Origin: JAJYVT01 sp027339205
Lineage (GTDB): Bacteria > Actinomycetota > Acidimicrobiia > Acidimicrobiales > RAAP-2
Length of the DNA stretch: 64,000 nucleotides
Reading direction: 5' to 3'
Assembly (NCBI GenBank): GCA_027339205.1
Contig: DAHWOV010000041.1
Location: forward strand, 1 to 64,000
Part shown: positions 6,881 to 14,627 of the stretch, in pieces
How the letters are laid out: each line of letters starts with the position of its first letter
Position numbering within the stretch: the first letter of the stretch is position 1
Notes under the pieces: generated by a model
The model's database searches: none
What the model saw: the letters and a program-made list of their open reading frames with translations, nothing else
What the model was told of the DNA's origin: nothing
Translations under genes and position numbers: made by a program

Positions 6881-8907
6881 TGGCCGACTCGGCAATTGAT
6901 GGGGGCGGCGAGGGCGCGGTGAAGGAGCTTCTCGAGCTGGTGGACCGCTCACGGCGAATAGGCGCCGATCATGCGCTCGTCGTCCATGGCGGGGGCAACA
7001 CGTCTGCGAAGGGAGCGCTCTACGACCATCTTGGCCGCCTCAGGGATGTGATGTGGGTGAAGGGGAGCGGAGCGGACCTCGAGTCGGCTGTCCTGGCAGA
7101 TTTTCCGGGACTGTGGCTCGGACGCCTGCTCGACCTGCGCGACATGGACACGATCTCCGACGCGCGCATGAGCGATCTTCTGCAGGGCGCGTTGGTCGAC
7201 CCTTCATCGAGGCGGCCCTCGATCGAGACCCTGCTCCACGCCTTCGTCCCTTTCCGTCACGTCGACCACGTCCACGCCGACTCAGTGGTCGCACTCACGA
7301 AGGCTCCCGAGCCGGAGATGGCGGTGCGCCGCGCGCTCGGCGAGCGTGTGGGGTTCGTGCGATGGGTGCGGCCCGGGTTCCGCCTCGCCAAGCTGGTCGC
7401 CGACATGGCGGGCCAGGGATTGGACGGCGTCGTTCTCGCGCACCACGGTCTGGTCACTTGGGCCGACGAGAGCGAAGAGTGCTGGGCGCGGACGCAGCAC
7501 TTCGTCGCGCTGGCGGACAATTGCCTTCGCGAGCTCGCCGACGCATCGGAGCATGCGCCACTGCTCCGAGTGGCGCCGGCATCGTTGGCAGCAGGAGAGG
7601 TCGGGAACCTCCTCCTGGCCCTCCGCGGCGCGCTGTCGAGGCGCTCGCGCCGCGTGCTGCACGTCGACGTCCGCATGCGCGGGGTCGCCGACCGGGAGGA
7701 CCTCTCCTCGATCGTCGCAGCCGGCGTGGCTACGGCGGATCACATGCTCCGCATTCGGCCCTGGGCGGTCGTCGTCCGCCGGACCGAGGGAGCACAGCGC
7801 GCGATCGACGCCTACGAGGATGCCTACCGCGCCTACTTCCTCCGCCACAGCGCCGCGCTCGCTTCGGGGTTCTCGATGCACGACCCGGCTCCGGTGGCCG
7901 TCCTGGTGCCCGGTCTGGGGGCGGTGACCTCTGGTGTCGACGCGCGGTCCGCGCACGTCGCCGCCGACATACTCGAGCACACGACCGCGGTCGCAGCTCG
8001 AGCGTTGGACGCGTTTGGCTCCGTCAGCACGATGGACGAGGATGCTGTGTTCGAGGTCGACTACTGGCCGCTCGAGCTGTACAAGCTCACGCTTTCGCCA
8101 CCGGATCCGCCGCTCGCGGGGCACGTCGTCTGTGTGACCGGCGCCGCCTCTGGGATCGGGCGTGCGATCGCGTCGCACCTTGGTGGACTGGGAGCACACC
8201 TGGTGCTCGGGGATCGGGACGGCGACGGCCTCGACCAGCTCGCGGGCGAGCTCCATGCGTCGGGCCTGCACTCCCCGGTGTACACGGTCGGGGACCTGTC
8301 CGACGAGTCGATCGTCGGTCGGCTCGTCTCGGCGGGGGTTCGGAGCTTCGGAGGCGTGGACGGCTTCGTCGTGAACGCGGGAGCCGCGTCGGTAGCGGCC
8401 ATCGCCGACCTCGAGATCGCTGATTGGCGTCGGGTGCTCGACACCAATTTGACCTCGGCGATGCTGCTCACCCGGGCGGCGTTCCGAGTGCTTCGGCGTC
8501 AAGGTCTCGGAGGCAGCATCGTCTACGTCGCATCGAAGAACGCGTTCGGGCCAGGCGCAGGGTTCGGCGCGTACAGCGTGTCGAAGGCCGGGATGGTCCA
8601 GTTGATGCGGGTCGCGGCGATCGAAGGTGGGCCGGAGGGGATCCGGGCCAACGCGGTCAACCCCGATGCCGTGTTCGACGGCTCGAAGCTCTGGACCCAG
8701 GAAGTCCGTCGTGACCGGGCGGCAGTCCACGGGATCGCTGCGGAAGACCTCGAAGCCTTCTACGCGCAGCGCAACCTGCTGCGGGCGCAGGTGTCCGCAG
8801 AGGACGTCGCGCAGGCTGTCGCCTTCCTCCTGTCGGAGCAGAGCTGCCGCACGACCGGGGCAGTGCTGCCGGTCGACGGCGGGGTGCCGGCAGCCTTCCC
8901 GCGCTGA
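6880..8907 (+). CDS. Bifunctional class II aldolase / short-chain dehydrogenase
   Basis: A 675-residue fusion resembling Bacillus YuxG and rhamnulose-1-phosphate aldolase/dehydrogenases. The N-terminal aldolase (about 1-400) carries the metal-binding HVH (His130, His132) and a later His pair (188-189). The C-terminal SDR (about 412-675) has the nucleotide motif TGAASGIG at 420-427, an NAGAAS segment and the catalytic YSVSK at 565-569. The aldolase would cleave a ketose-1-phosphate to dihydroxyacetone phosphate plus an aldehyde, and the SDR would oxidise or reduce the aldehyde. Directly coupled to mtnA, the likely substrate is 5-deoxyribulose- or methylthioribulose-1-phosphate; L-rhamnulose-1-phosphate is an alternative. 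ATG at 6880 overlaps the mtnA stop. A 27-bp tandem duplication covers the stop codon. Confidence 0.88.
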   Translation: MADSAIDGGGEGAVKELLELVDRSRRIGADHALVVHGGGNTSAKGALYDHLGRLRDVMWVKGSGADLESAVLADFPGLWLGRLLDLRDMDTISDARMSDLLQGALVDPSSRRPSIETLLHAFVPFRHVDHVHADSVVALTKAPEPEMAVRRALGERVGFVRWVRPGFRLAKLVADMAGQGLDGVVLAHHGLVTWADESEECWARTQHFVALADNCLRELADASEHAPLLRVAPASLAAGEVGNLLLALRGALSRRSRRVLHVDVRMRGVADREDLSSIVAAGVATADHMLRIRPWAVVVRRTEGAQRAIDAYEDAYRAYFLRHSAALASGFSMHDPAPVAVLVPGLGAVTSGVDARSAHVAADILEHTTAVAARALDAFGSVSTMDEDAVFEVDYWPLELYKLTLSPPDPPLAGHVVCVTGAASGIGRAIASHLGGLGAHLVLGDRDGDGLDQLAGELHASGLHSPVYTVGDLSDESIVGRLVSAGVRSFGGVDGFVVNAGAASVAAIADLEIADWRRVLDTNLTSAMLLTRAAFRVLRRQGLGGSIVYVASKNAFGPGAGFGAYSVSKAGMVQLMRVAAIEGGPEGIRANAVNPDAVFDGSKLWTQEVRRDRAAVHGIAAEDLEAFYAQRNLLRAQVSAEDVAQAVAFLLSEQSCRTTGAVLPVDGGVPAAFPR

Positions 8908-8948
8908 GCTGCCCGGACCCGCTTCCCGCGCTGAGCTGCCCGGACCCG
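8895..8948 (+). repeat. 27-bp perfect tandem duplication spanning a stop codon
   Basis: Copies at 8895-8921 and 8922-8948 are identical. The first contains the last codons and TGA of the aldolase/SDR gene; the second is untranslated. Confidence 0.9.
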
Positions 8949-9016
8949 CGCTGGACGGCAGCCTGGTTCGACTCAGCCGGTGCGCCGACCCTGCTTGACC
9001 GTACCCGGTCAGGCAG

Positions 9017-10087
9017 GTGTTCACTGTGACCATGGGCAATGCGGTCGAAGGGGAAGTCAACGACACCCAGTCGGTACCCGGGGGGACGGAGCAGATCGTC
9101 GTTTGCTTGGACCGAGCGACGGGCACCCGGGCAGTGATCGCCCTCGACGACACCACCCTCGGGCCCGCGCTCGGCGGGGTGCGCTGGGTCGCCTATCCGA
9201 GCGAGGTCGCTGCGATCGGGGAGGTGCGGCGGCTGGCGAGAGGGATGACCCTCAAGAACGCCTGTGCCGCCATCCCCTACGGAGGCGGGAAGTCCGTCGT
9301 TCTGTTGGACGGTCATCGCGGCTCTCGCTGAGAGGTGATGCGCGGCTTCGGTCGGTTCGTCGCGCGGTTGGGGGGGGCGTACGTCCCCGGCGTGGACATG
9401 GGCACCACGATCGAGGACCTCGCCGCCATCGGAGAGGTGGCGCCCGATGTGAGCTGCGACCACGTCGACCCCTCCCCCTACACCGCGCTCGGCGTCATGG
9501 CGGCTTTCGAGGCTGCCGTTGCCGCCTCCGACATGGGAGACCTTGCGGGTTTGCAGGTGCTGGTCCAAGGCGCTGGACATGTCGGGAGCTCTCTCGCCCG
9601 TCAGCTCGCGGAGCGGTCCGTCCGGGTGATGATCGCCGATGTGGACGCCGCACGTGCCGCGGCGATCGCCAAGGAGGTCGGAGGATCCGTGGTGCCCGTC
9701 GGAGCCGTCACTGCGACCCCGTGCGACGTCTTGGCACCGTGCGCGACGGCACGCGTTGTCGATCAAGACAACGTCCAGACCCTCCCGTGTCGCGCGATCG
9801 TGGGCGCGGCCAACGACGTTCTCGCGCACCGAGAGCTGGATCGCCTCCTCGCCGCTCGCGGCGTCGTCTACGTGCCCGACTTCGTAGCGAACGCCGGTGG
9901 CGTGGTCCAGATCCACGCAATTCGCTCGGGGTGGGACGAGCCGACCACGGAGCGTGAGGTACTGCGCATCGGCGAGCGCGTCCTCGAGCTGCTGCAGCGT
10001 GCACGCTCCGAGGGGAGAACCCCGCTCGAGGCTGCCGAAGCGCTCGCGTCCGAACGCATCGGGCGTGACGTTCGCCTCCCGAACTGA
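9017..10087 (+). pseudogene. Leu/Phe/Val-type amino-acid dehydrogenase interrupted by in-frame TGA
   Basis: NAD-dependent amino-acid dehydrogenase that would deaminate a branched-chain or aromatic amino acid. Residues 1-104 include GGVRW and the substrate-binding YGGGKSV lysine. After a TGA at 9329-9331 the same frame continues without a shift to residue 356 with RGFGRFV, DMGTTIEDLA, the Rossmann part VQGAGHVGSSLA and VPDFVANAGGVVQ. Both halves read perfectly, so only one codon is at fault. In related enzymes the position (just before the conserved FGRFV helix) is not a Cys as far as I recall. A nonsense mutation or base error is therefore favoured. Selenocysteine readthrough is the alternative, because a tRNA-Sec gene lies 4.4 kb away. 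GTG 9017 follows AGGCAG; ATG 9032 is possible. Confidence 0.75.
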
Positions 10088-10154
10088 GGACCGCCTCCAT
10101 GCTCGAGCTCACCTCAGCTGACGGTCGTGCTGGCGCTCCGTGGGATCTCCGTGC

Positions 10155-10217
10155 ATGAGCGAGCCGCTCTTGTCGATCAGAGAGCTGGCAAAGCGCACCG
10201 GGGTCGCACCGTCGGCG
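10155..10217 (+). pseudogene. N-terminal fragment of a MerR-family regulator
   Basis: An ATG followed by about 21 codons reading MSEPLLSIRELAKRTGVAPS resembles the first helix-turn-helix of MerR proteins (SIRELAKRTGV.PSALRYYE). Similarity stops at residue 21 and the reading continues into unrelated sequence. It is in frame with the downstream protease but lies far upstream of that gene's ribosome site. It looks like a deletion remnant. Confidence 0.5.
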
Positions 10218-10273
10218 CACCAGCTGACGAACCGGACCCTGTCGTCTAGGACTGGGCTACCGTTTGCAGCCGA

Positions 10274-10309
10274 GCGCGTGGAGCTGCGCGTGGAGCTGCG
10301 CGCGGAACT
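10274..10309 (+). repeat. 12-bp tandem repeat, three copies
   Basis: GCGCGTGGAGCT occurs at 10274-10285 and 10286-10297, with a degenerate third copy at 10298-10309. It lies in the leader of the S53 peptidase, between a possible -10 box (TACCGT, 10258-10263) and its ribosome site. Confidence 0.7.
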
Positions 10310-10340
10310 GCACGTGCCGCCAGGAGGGGAGGTCCAAGCG

Positions 10341-11888
10341 TTGCGCAGTGCCGTCTTGGTGAGCCTGGTCTCCGTCGTCGCGTTGGGGGCGAGTCTGGCG
10401 GTCGCGGTGACGAAGGGGCCCGAGGGTCGGGCCGAGGGCGTCCGCTCCCAGCAGATGGAGTCCCAGCAGCTGGAGTCTCGCCGTTCGCCGGCAAGCCGCC
10501 TGCTCACGGAGTCGCAGTGCCGTGCCACACCGTCGATCCGACTCTCCTGTTATGACCCTGCGCAGATCCAGGCTGCGTACGACGAGGGGACACTCTTCGA
10601 AGAGGGTGTCGACGGGCGCGGCGTGACCATCGCCATCGTGGACTCGTTCGGGTCGCCGACGATCCGAAGAGACCTCGCCAGGTTCGACGCGCAGTTCCAC
10701 CTCCCGGCCCCCCCGAGCCTCCGGATCATCCGACCAGCGGGTCCCGTTCCGCCCTACGACCCGGGGACAACAACAATGGTCGGGTGGGCGGGCGAGACCA
10801 CCCTCGACGTGGAGTGGGCGCATGCGGCCGCACCCGGCGCGAGCCTCCTCGTGGTCGAGACGCCGGTCTCGGAGACCGAGGGGCCGGTCGGGTTCGCGCA
10901 GATCGTCGAGGCGGAGAACTTCGTGGTCGACCACCATCTCGGAGACGTGATCAGCCAGAGCTTCGGCGCGAACGAGAATACGTTCTCTTCGGCAGCCGAC
11001 CTGGAGTCGTTCCGGAGTGCGTTCGTCGCTGCGGCGGCGGCGGGCATCACGGTCGTCGCATCGACGGGTGACACAGGGGTCAGCGACTACACCACAGCGA
11101 CAGGCCACCACTACTCGACGACGCCGACGGTCACATGGCCGGCGAGCGACCCGCTCGTCACCGCGGTCGGCGGGACGCGGCTCAGCCTCGATGCCTCTGG
11201 TCGCAGGACGACGTCTGACCAGGTGTGGAACGACTCGTACAACCCGGCGGCCAACGACTTCGTCTTCGGGACATCGAGGCCCCATCCCGACGCGAGCGGC
11301 GGGGGGCTCTCGTCGATCTTCTCGAGACCCTCCTACCAGAGCGACGTGGCATCGGTCGTCGGCGATCACCGGGGCATCCCGGACATCTCGATGAGCGCCG
11401 CGTGCTCGGGCCTGGTCGACACCTACCAGAGCTTCGGGGGGCCCACACCGCCTGGCTGGTACTACGTGTGCGGCACCAGCGAGGCTGCGCCCCTCTTTGC
11501 CGGCGTGGTCGCTCTCGCGGACCAAGAGGCGGGTCGCGGCCTCGGAGCGATCAATCCGGCTCTCTACGCGATGCAGCGGGCTCACGAGCCAGGGATCGTG
11601 CCGGTGACCAAGGGCAACACGACCGTGTCGTTCGAGGTGAATGGCACCCAGCACACCGTCACTGGCTACAGCGCGTCGGCGGGCTACAACCTCGCGTCAG
11701 GGCTGGGGACCGTCGACGTCGCGCGCTTCGTGCCCGAGCTGGTCCGCTGGGTCGGTCGCGTGGGCACCGACGTCGCCTACGGGTTCCTCGCGCCCCGCGC
11801 CACAGTTGAACCCCATCGCCTGGGCGGGTCTCAGCCTCTCGCCGGGGCGGGGCTCAGCTTCCTGTCGGGCGGTTTCCCCGGACGCTGA
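10341..11888 (+). CDS. Secreted sedolisin-type (S53) serine-carboxyl peptidase
   Basis: Acid-acting endopeptidase with the sedolisin catalytic set: Glu152 and Asp156 in GETTLDVEW, oxyanion Asp244 in STGDTGVSD, and Ser380 in CGTSEAAP. The C-terminal GYNLASGLGTVD is typical of the family. The TTG at 10341 is chosen because AGGAGGGGAGG lies 8 nt upstream and the protein then begins with a clear signal peptide (hydrophobic residues about 4-23). It is 515 residues. Only about 60 residues separate signal peptide and catalytic domain, so the roughly 180-residue pro-kumamolisin prodomain of classical members is missing. The last 35 bp overlap the 3' end of the opposite-strand selenoprotein gene. Role: extracellular protein digestion at low pH, inferred. 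Confidence 0.88.
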   Translation: MRSAVLVSLVSVVALGASLAVAVTKGPEGRAEGVRSQQMESQQLESRRSPASRLLTESQCRATPSIRLSCYDPAQIQAAYDEGTLFEEGVDGRGVTIAIVDSFGSPTIRRDLARFDAQFHLPAPPSLRIIRPAGPVPPYDPGTTTMVGWAGETTLDVEWAHAAAPGASLLVVETPVSETEGPVGFAQIVEAENFVVDHHLGDVISQSFGANENTFSSAADLESFRSAFVAAAAAGITVVASTGDTGVSDYTTATGHHYSTTPTVTWPASDPLVTAVGGTRLSLDASGRRTTSDQVWNDSYNPAANDFVFGTSRPHPDASGGGLSSIFSRPSYQSDVASVVGDHRGIPDISMSAACSGLVDTYQSFGGPTPPGWYYVCGTSEAAPLFAGVVALADQEAGRGLGAINPALYAMQRAHEPGIVPVTKGNTTVSFEVNGTQHTVTGYSASAGYNLASGLGTVDVARFVPELVRWVGRVGTDVAYGFLAPRATVEPHRLGGSQPLAGAGLSFLSGGFPGR

Positions 11889-13464
11889 GCTGCTCGCCGA
11901 TCCGGTCCGGATCGGTCTGCCAGTGCCAGTCGCCCGTCGGCGTGGCCTCCTCGAGCGGGGCGTCGGGACCGAGCAGCTCGCGCACGGCCGCCTCCAGCTC
12001 GCGTGGGGTCGACGCGCCGATCGCCGTCACGGTCCCGTCGGCGTCCACGAAGATGTTCGTCGGCACCCCTCGGATGCCGAGCCGCTCCACCAGCTCTCCG
12101 GCCTCGTCCACGAGGACGGTTCCTTCGACGCCCCAGAGCTTGCAGAATGTCCGCGCTTCGGCGAACGCGCCCGTCCCCTCCCAGACGTCGACCAAGATGA
12201 TCTCCAGACCAGACCGGCCTGCACGGCGACGCAGGTCCTCGATGACCGGCGCCTCCGCGTTGCAAGGGCCTCACCAGCTGGCGAAGACGTTGACGACGTA
12301 CTTGCGGCCCGCCCATTCGCCCAGGTCGCGCAGCTGCTCGGTCCACAGGTCCGGGAGGGACACAGAGGGCATCTTCTTGCCCACCATCGGATGGCGCTCG
12401 GCCGCGACCGGGGTCGTCGGAGGCCCGTCCAGCAGGTCCTCGGCGACGGTGATCGTGCCGGAACCGGCGTTGGCGACAAGGAGCCTCCCGGGATGCAGCG
12501 GGTCTTCGCACACGCCGCCGGGGGCGGCGCCCACCGGGATGCGGGACCATTCGGTGCCGTCGAGCCCCATCACGCTCACGGTGCCGTCCCCCCGGTTGCC
12601 GACGTAGAGGCGGTCGCCGCGAGATCCCATCGAGAGGCCGACCGGGGCGTTGGGGACCGCCATCTCCGCCGCCTTCTCGATCGTGCGGCCGTCGATCCGG
12701 GTGATGGTGCTCGCCAGCGAGTCGGCGATGAACACGTCGCCGCTCTCCTGGTGGACGGCGATCGCGCACGGTCCTGCAAGGAGCGGCAGACGCGCAGTGA
12801 CCTCGAGCGACCCGGCATCGACGATGCTCACGGAGGAGGCGATGAAGTTCACGCAGTAGACACGCCGCGCTCGCGGGTCGACGGCGACGGCTCCTGCGCC
12901 GAGCTCTGCGTCGACCACGCCGATCCGTTCGAGTCGGTCGAGGTCGACGACGCTCATCGTGGAGCCTGCCGCGTCGCCCGCGTAGAGGCGGCGTCCCTCC
13001 TCGTCGACGCAGAGGCCGGCTGGGTAGCTGCCAACGCCGATCGTGGCCACCACCTTGGCTGCGGCCGCGTCGATCACCGACAACTGATCGGACCTGGCGT
13101 CGGCGGTGAACACGCGTCCGGTTCGCTCGTCCACGACGATGTCGATGGGTTCGCCGCCCACCGGGATGGTCTCGATCACGCGCAGCCGGTCGGGGTCGAC
13201 CACGGCCACAGAGTTCGACCTCGAGCACGCGACGTAGATCCGTCCGGTCGCGCCGTGGACGACGACGCCCTCGGGGTCGAGCCCGACCTCCACCTCTCCG
13301 AGGATCCGGTATCCCCGCCCTTCGCCCGCCCCGTCCACGCGGCAACTCGGGCCGCTCTCGATGACGGCGGGCTCGCCGCTCGTTGCGGTCTCGGAGCGCG
13401 CGTCGAGGTCATCGAGCGCAGCTGAGAGCCCGTCTTCCAGCGGTCCCTCCCGAAGGGCGGTCAT
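11854..13464 (-). CDS. Selenocysteine-containing beta-propeller/thioredoxin-like protein (TGA = Sec398)
   Basis: Predicted 536-residue redox protein. Residues about 50-345 are a YVTN/NHL-type beta-propeller with repeated IYVAC..NSVAVVD-like blades. About 355-510 is a TlpA/AhpC-type thioredoxin fold starting KMPSVSLPDL, with the cis-proline loop GVPTNIFVDADG. The redox motif reads NVFASW-TGA-GPCNAEAP: the TGA at 12273-12271 stands where the family has the first Cys of WCGPC, and the frame continues open for 138 codons with full thioredoxin homology. A tRNA-Sec gene begins 260 bp upstream on the other strand. I therefore decode TGA as Sec (U398) with resolving Cys401. The ATG at 13464 has GAGGAG 7 nt upstream; a longer frame to 13626 lacks support. 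There is no signal peptide, so it is probably cytoplasmic. The role may be peroxide or disulfide reduction. A nonsense mutation at this exact codon is possible but less likely. Confidence 0.82.
12225..12253 (-). promoter_or_regulatory. Candidate bacterial SECIS hairpin downstream of the Sec codon
   Basis: Starting 17 nt after the TGA, GGCG pairs with CGCC and GGTC pairs with GACC, around the 6-nt loop ATCGAG with an asymmetric internal loop. Spacing suits a SelB-binding element. The stem is modest for such GC-rich DNA, and bacterial SECIS elements lack a strict consensus, so this is a suggestion only. Confidence 0.4.
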
Positions 13465-13710
13465 CCAGTGCTCCTCTATGATCGGCGTTCGTCGTACCCC
13501 GACGGTTGTGGGACGGAACCGCCGCGTGCTGTGCATCCGGTGAGGCGATGCGGACACGAACCATTGCAATCCCACTGCACCGCGCGCAAGCTGGCTGCTC
13601 ACGCCGTCGGTTCGAGCACCGAGCACGCGAGCATCCGAGAGCCTCGTCCGGCGGGAGGGCGACGTTGGGGCGCCGCCGTGGCCCTGGTGCGGACGGCGGC
13701 GCGGCGCCTC

Positions 13711-13716
13711 TACGCT
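13711..13716 (+). promoter_or_regulatory. -10 element of the tRNA-Sec gene
   Basis: TACGCT lies exactly 7 nt before the first base of the mature tRNA (13724). This is the same spacing that separates -10 boxes from start codons elsewhere in the window, so transcription may begin at or next to the tRNA 5' end. Confidence 0.5.
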
Positions 13717-13723
13717 CCGGCAC

Positions 13724-13816
13724 GGAGGTGTCCAGGCACCTGGTGGGCCTCCCCGCCTTCAAAGCGGGTGGGGCGGGTGAACCCCGCCCGGCGGGTTCGA
13801 TTCCCGTCCACCTCCG
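13724..13816 (+). tRNA. selC: tRNA-Sec (anticodon TCA)
   Basis: Selenocysteine tRNA. The acceptor stem GGAGGTG pairs with CACCTCC and is followed by G (13816), the G73 discriminator of tRNA-Sec. The anticodon stem CCCGC/GCGGG encloses the loop CTTCAAA, giving anticodon TCA that reads UGA. The long variable arm is a 7-bp GGGCGGG/CCCGCCC stem with loop TGAAC. The T arm is GCGGG-TTCGATT-CCCGT, extendable by one pair so that acceptor plus T stems total 13 bp as in other tRNA-Sec. CCA is not encoded. The end positions could shift by one base. It lies beside, and divergent from, the TGA-containing thioredoxin-fusion gene. Confidence 0.92.
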
Positions 13817-13967
13817 CGATCGGGTCCGCGGCGCGCGCCACGGCCGGGACGTGTGACCGTTGCGCAGTGCACATAGAGTGGCGACCTGCAAGATCGGTCG
13901 GGCCGGATCCGGTCCCCTCGGGGCGCCACCAGGACTGGACGACGCGACAGGACGGCAAGGAGCGAAA

Positions 13968-14126
13968 TTGACCTTCCAGCTGGGGTCGGAGTCACCCGCC
14001 ATCTGGCGTTGCGGTGCATGTGGGGCTCTCGTCCACCCGGCGGACGAGGAAGCGCCGGCGGCCTGGTGCCTTCGGTGCCGCCGAATGGTGCCGGCCGTCC
14101 GCGACGGTGAGCGGCGCCCGGCCTGA
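13968..14126 (+). CDS. Small zinc-ribbon protein
   Basis: 52-residue peptide beginning at TTG 13968, with AAGGAG 5-6 nt upstream. Two Cys pairs, CGAC (residues about 15-18) and CLRC (about 33-36), are spaced as in a zinc ribbon. Hydrophobic residues are few and there is no signal sequence. Function unknown; it may bind nucleic acid or a partner protein. A longer frame with ATG at 13860 exists but overlaps no ribosome site and reads poorly before residue 37. Confidence 0.6.
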   Translation: MTFQLGSESPAIWRCGACGALVHPADEEAPAAWCLRCRRMVPAVRDGERRPA

Positions 14127-14193
14127 CGAGGCACCCCTCTGCATCGGGCACCGCGCTCGAGCGGACGAGCCGGCATCCTTGAAGGGAGCACGC

Positions 14194-14577
14194 ATGTCCC
14201 ACTACCACGACATCCAATCCGAGCTTCGCGACCAGTACGCAAGGGTGCGCGAGGCGGTGCCCGACGTGGTGTCCGGCTACGCCGCCCTCCACCGTGGCGC
14301 GATGGCGGAGGGCGCGCTGTCAGCGAAGACCAAGGAGCTCGTCGCGCTCGCCATCGCGGTCACCCGCGAATGCGACGGGTGCATCGCCTCTCACGCCCGC
14401 GGCGCGGCGCGGCGGGGCGCGACGTTTCAGGAGGTGGCTGAGACCGTCGGAGTCTGCATCCTGATGAATGGGGGCCCAGGCACGGTCTTCGGTCCCCGGG
14501 CTCTCGCCGCCTACGAGGAGTTCGCGGGCGCGCAGGCGCCCAAGGGCGCGCCCGCACCCAAGGACGCGCCGGCGTGA
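14194..14577 (+). CDS. AhpD-like / carboxymuconolactone decarboxylase-family protein
   Basis: 127-residue all-helical protein of the CMD/AhpD family. The hallmark is CDGCIASHARGAARRGAT: a CxxC pair with a following His (residues about 61-68), used by AhpD-type members for disulfide exchange in peroxide reduction. The ATG has GAAGGGAG upstream. The C-terminus ends in an Ala/Pro/Lys-rich repeat (PKGAPAPKDAP). With a predicted selenocysteine thioredoxin-like protein 0.7 kb away, a peroxide-defence role is plausible, but no operon link is seen. Confidence 0.85.
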   Translation: MSHYHDIQSELRDQYARVREAVPDVVSGYAALHRGAMAEGALSAKTKELVALAIAVTRECDGCIASHARGAARRGATFQEVAETVGVCILMNGGPGTVFGPRALAAYEEFAGAQAPKGAPAPKDAPA

Positions 14578-14615
14578 ACCGAGCGCGCAACGCCGCTGTG
14601 CGGCGTGGCGGCCGC

Positions 14616-14621
14616 TAGCCT
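14616..14621 (+). promoter_or_regulatory. -10 box TAGCCT of the FAH-family gene (leaderless)
   Basis: TAGCCT, then 6 nt, then the GTG start at 14628. There is no ribosome site in the gap. Confidence 0.55.
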
Positions 14622-14627
14622 CCGAGT

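Noticed and set aside
10140..10340. Upstream extension of the S53 peptidase to ATG 10140
   Set aside because: It places a MerR-like fragment and a 12-bp repeat before the signal peptide; TTG 10341 has a strong ribosome site and begins the signal peptide.
10341..11888. Subtilisin (S8) assignment for the protease
   Set aside because: The catalytic His of S8 is absent; ExxxD, Asp244 and GTSEAAP match S53.
11854..12195. Separate 113-codon gene starting at ATG 12195
   Set aside because: It would lack the first strand and active site of the thioredoxin fold; the upstream frame supplies them.
12271..13626. Propeller ORF as a complete 451-codon gene starting at 13626 and ending at the TGA
   Set aside because: It would end in the middle of the thioredoxin motif, and the start at 13626 has no ribosome site while ATG 13464 has GAGGAG. 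The TGA is better read as Sec.
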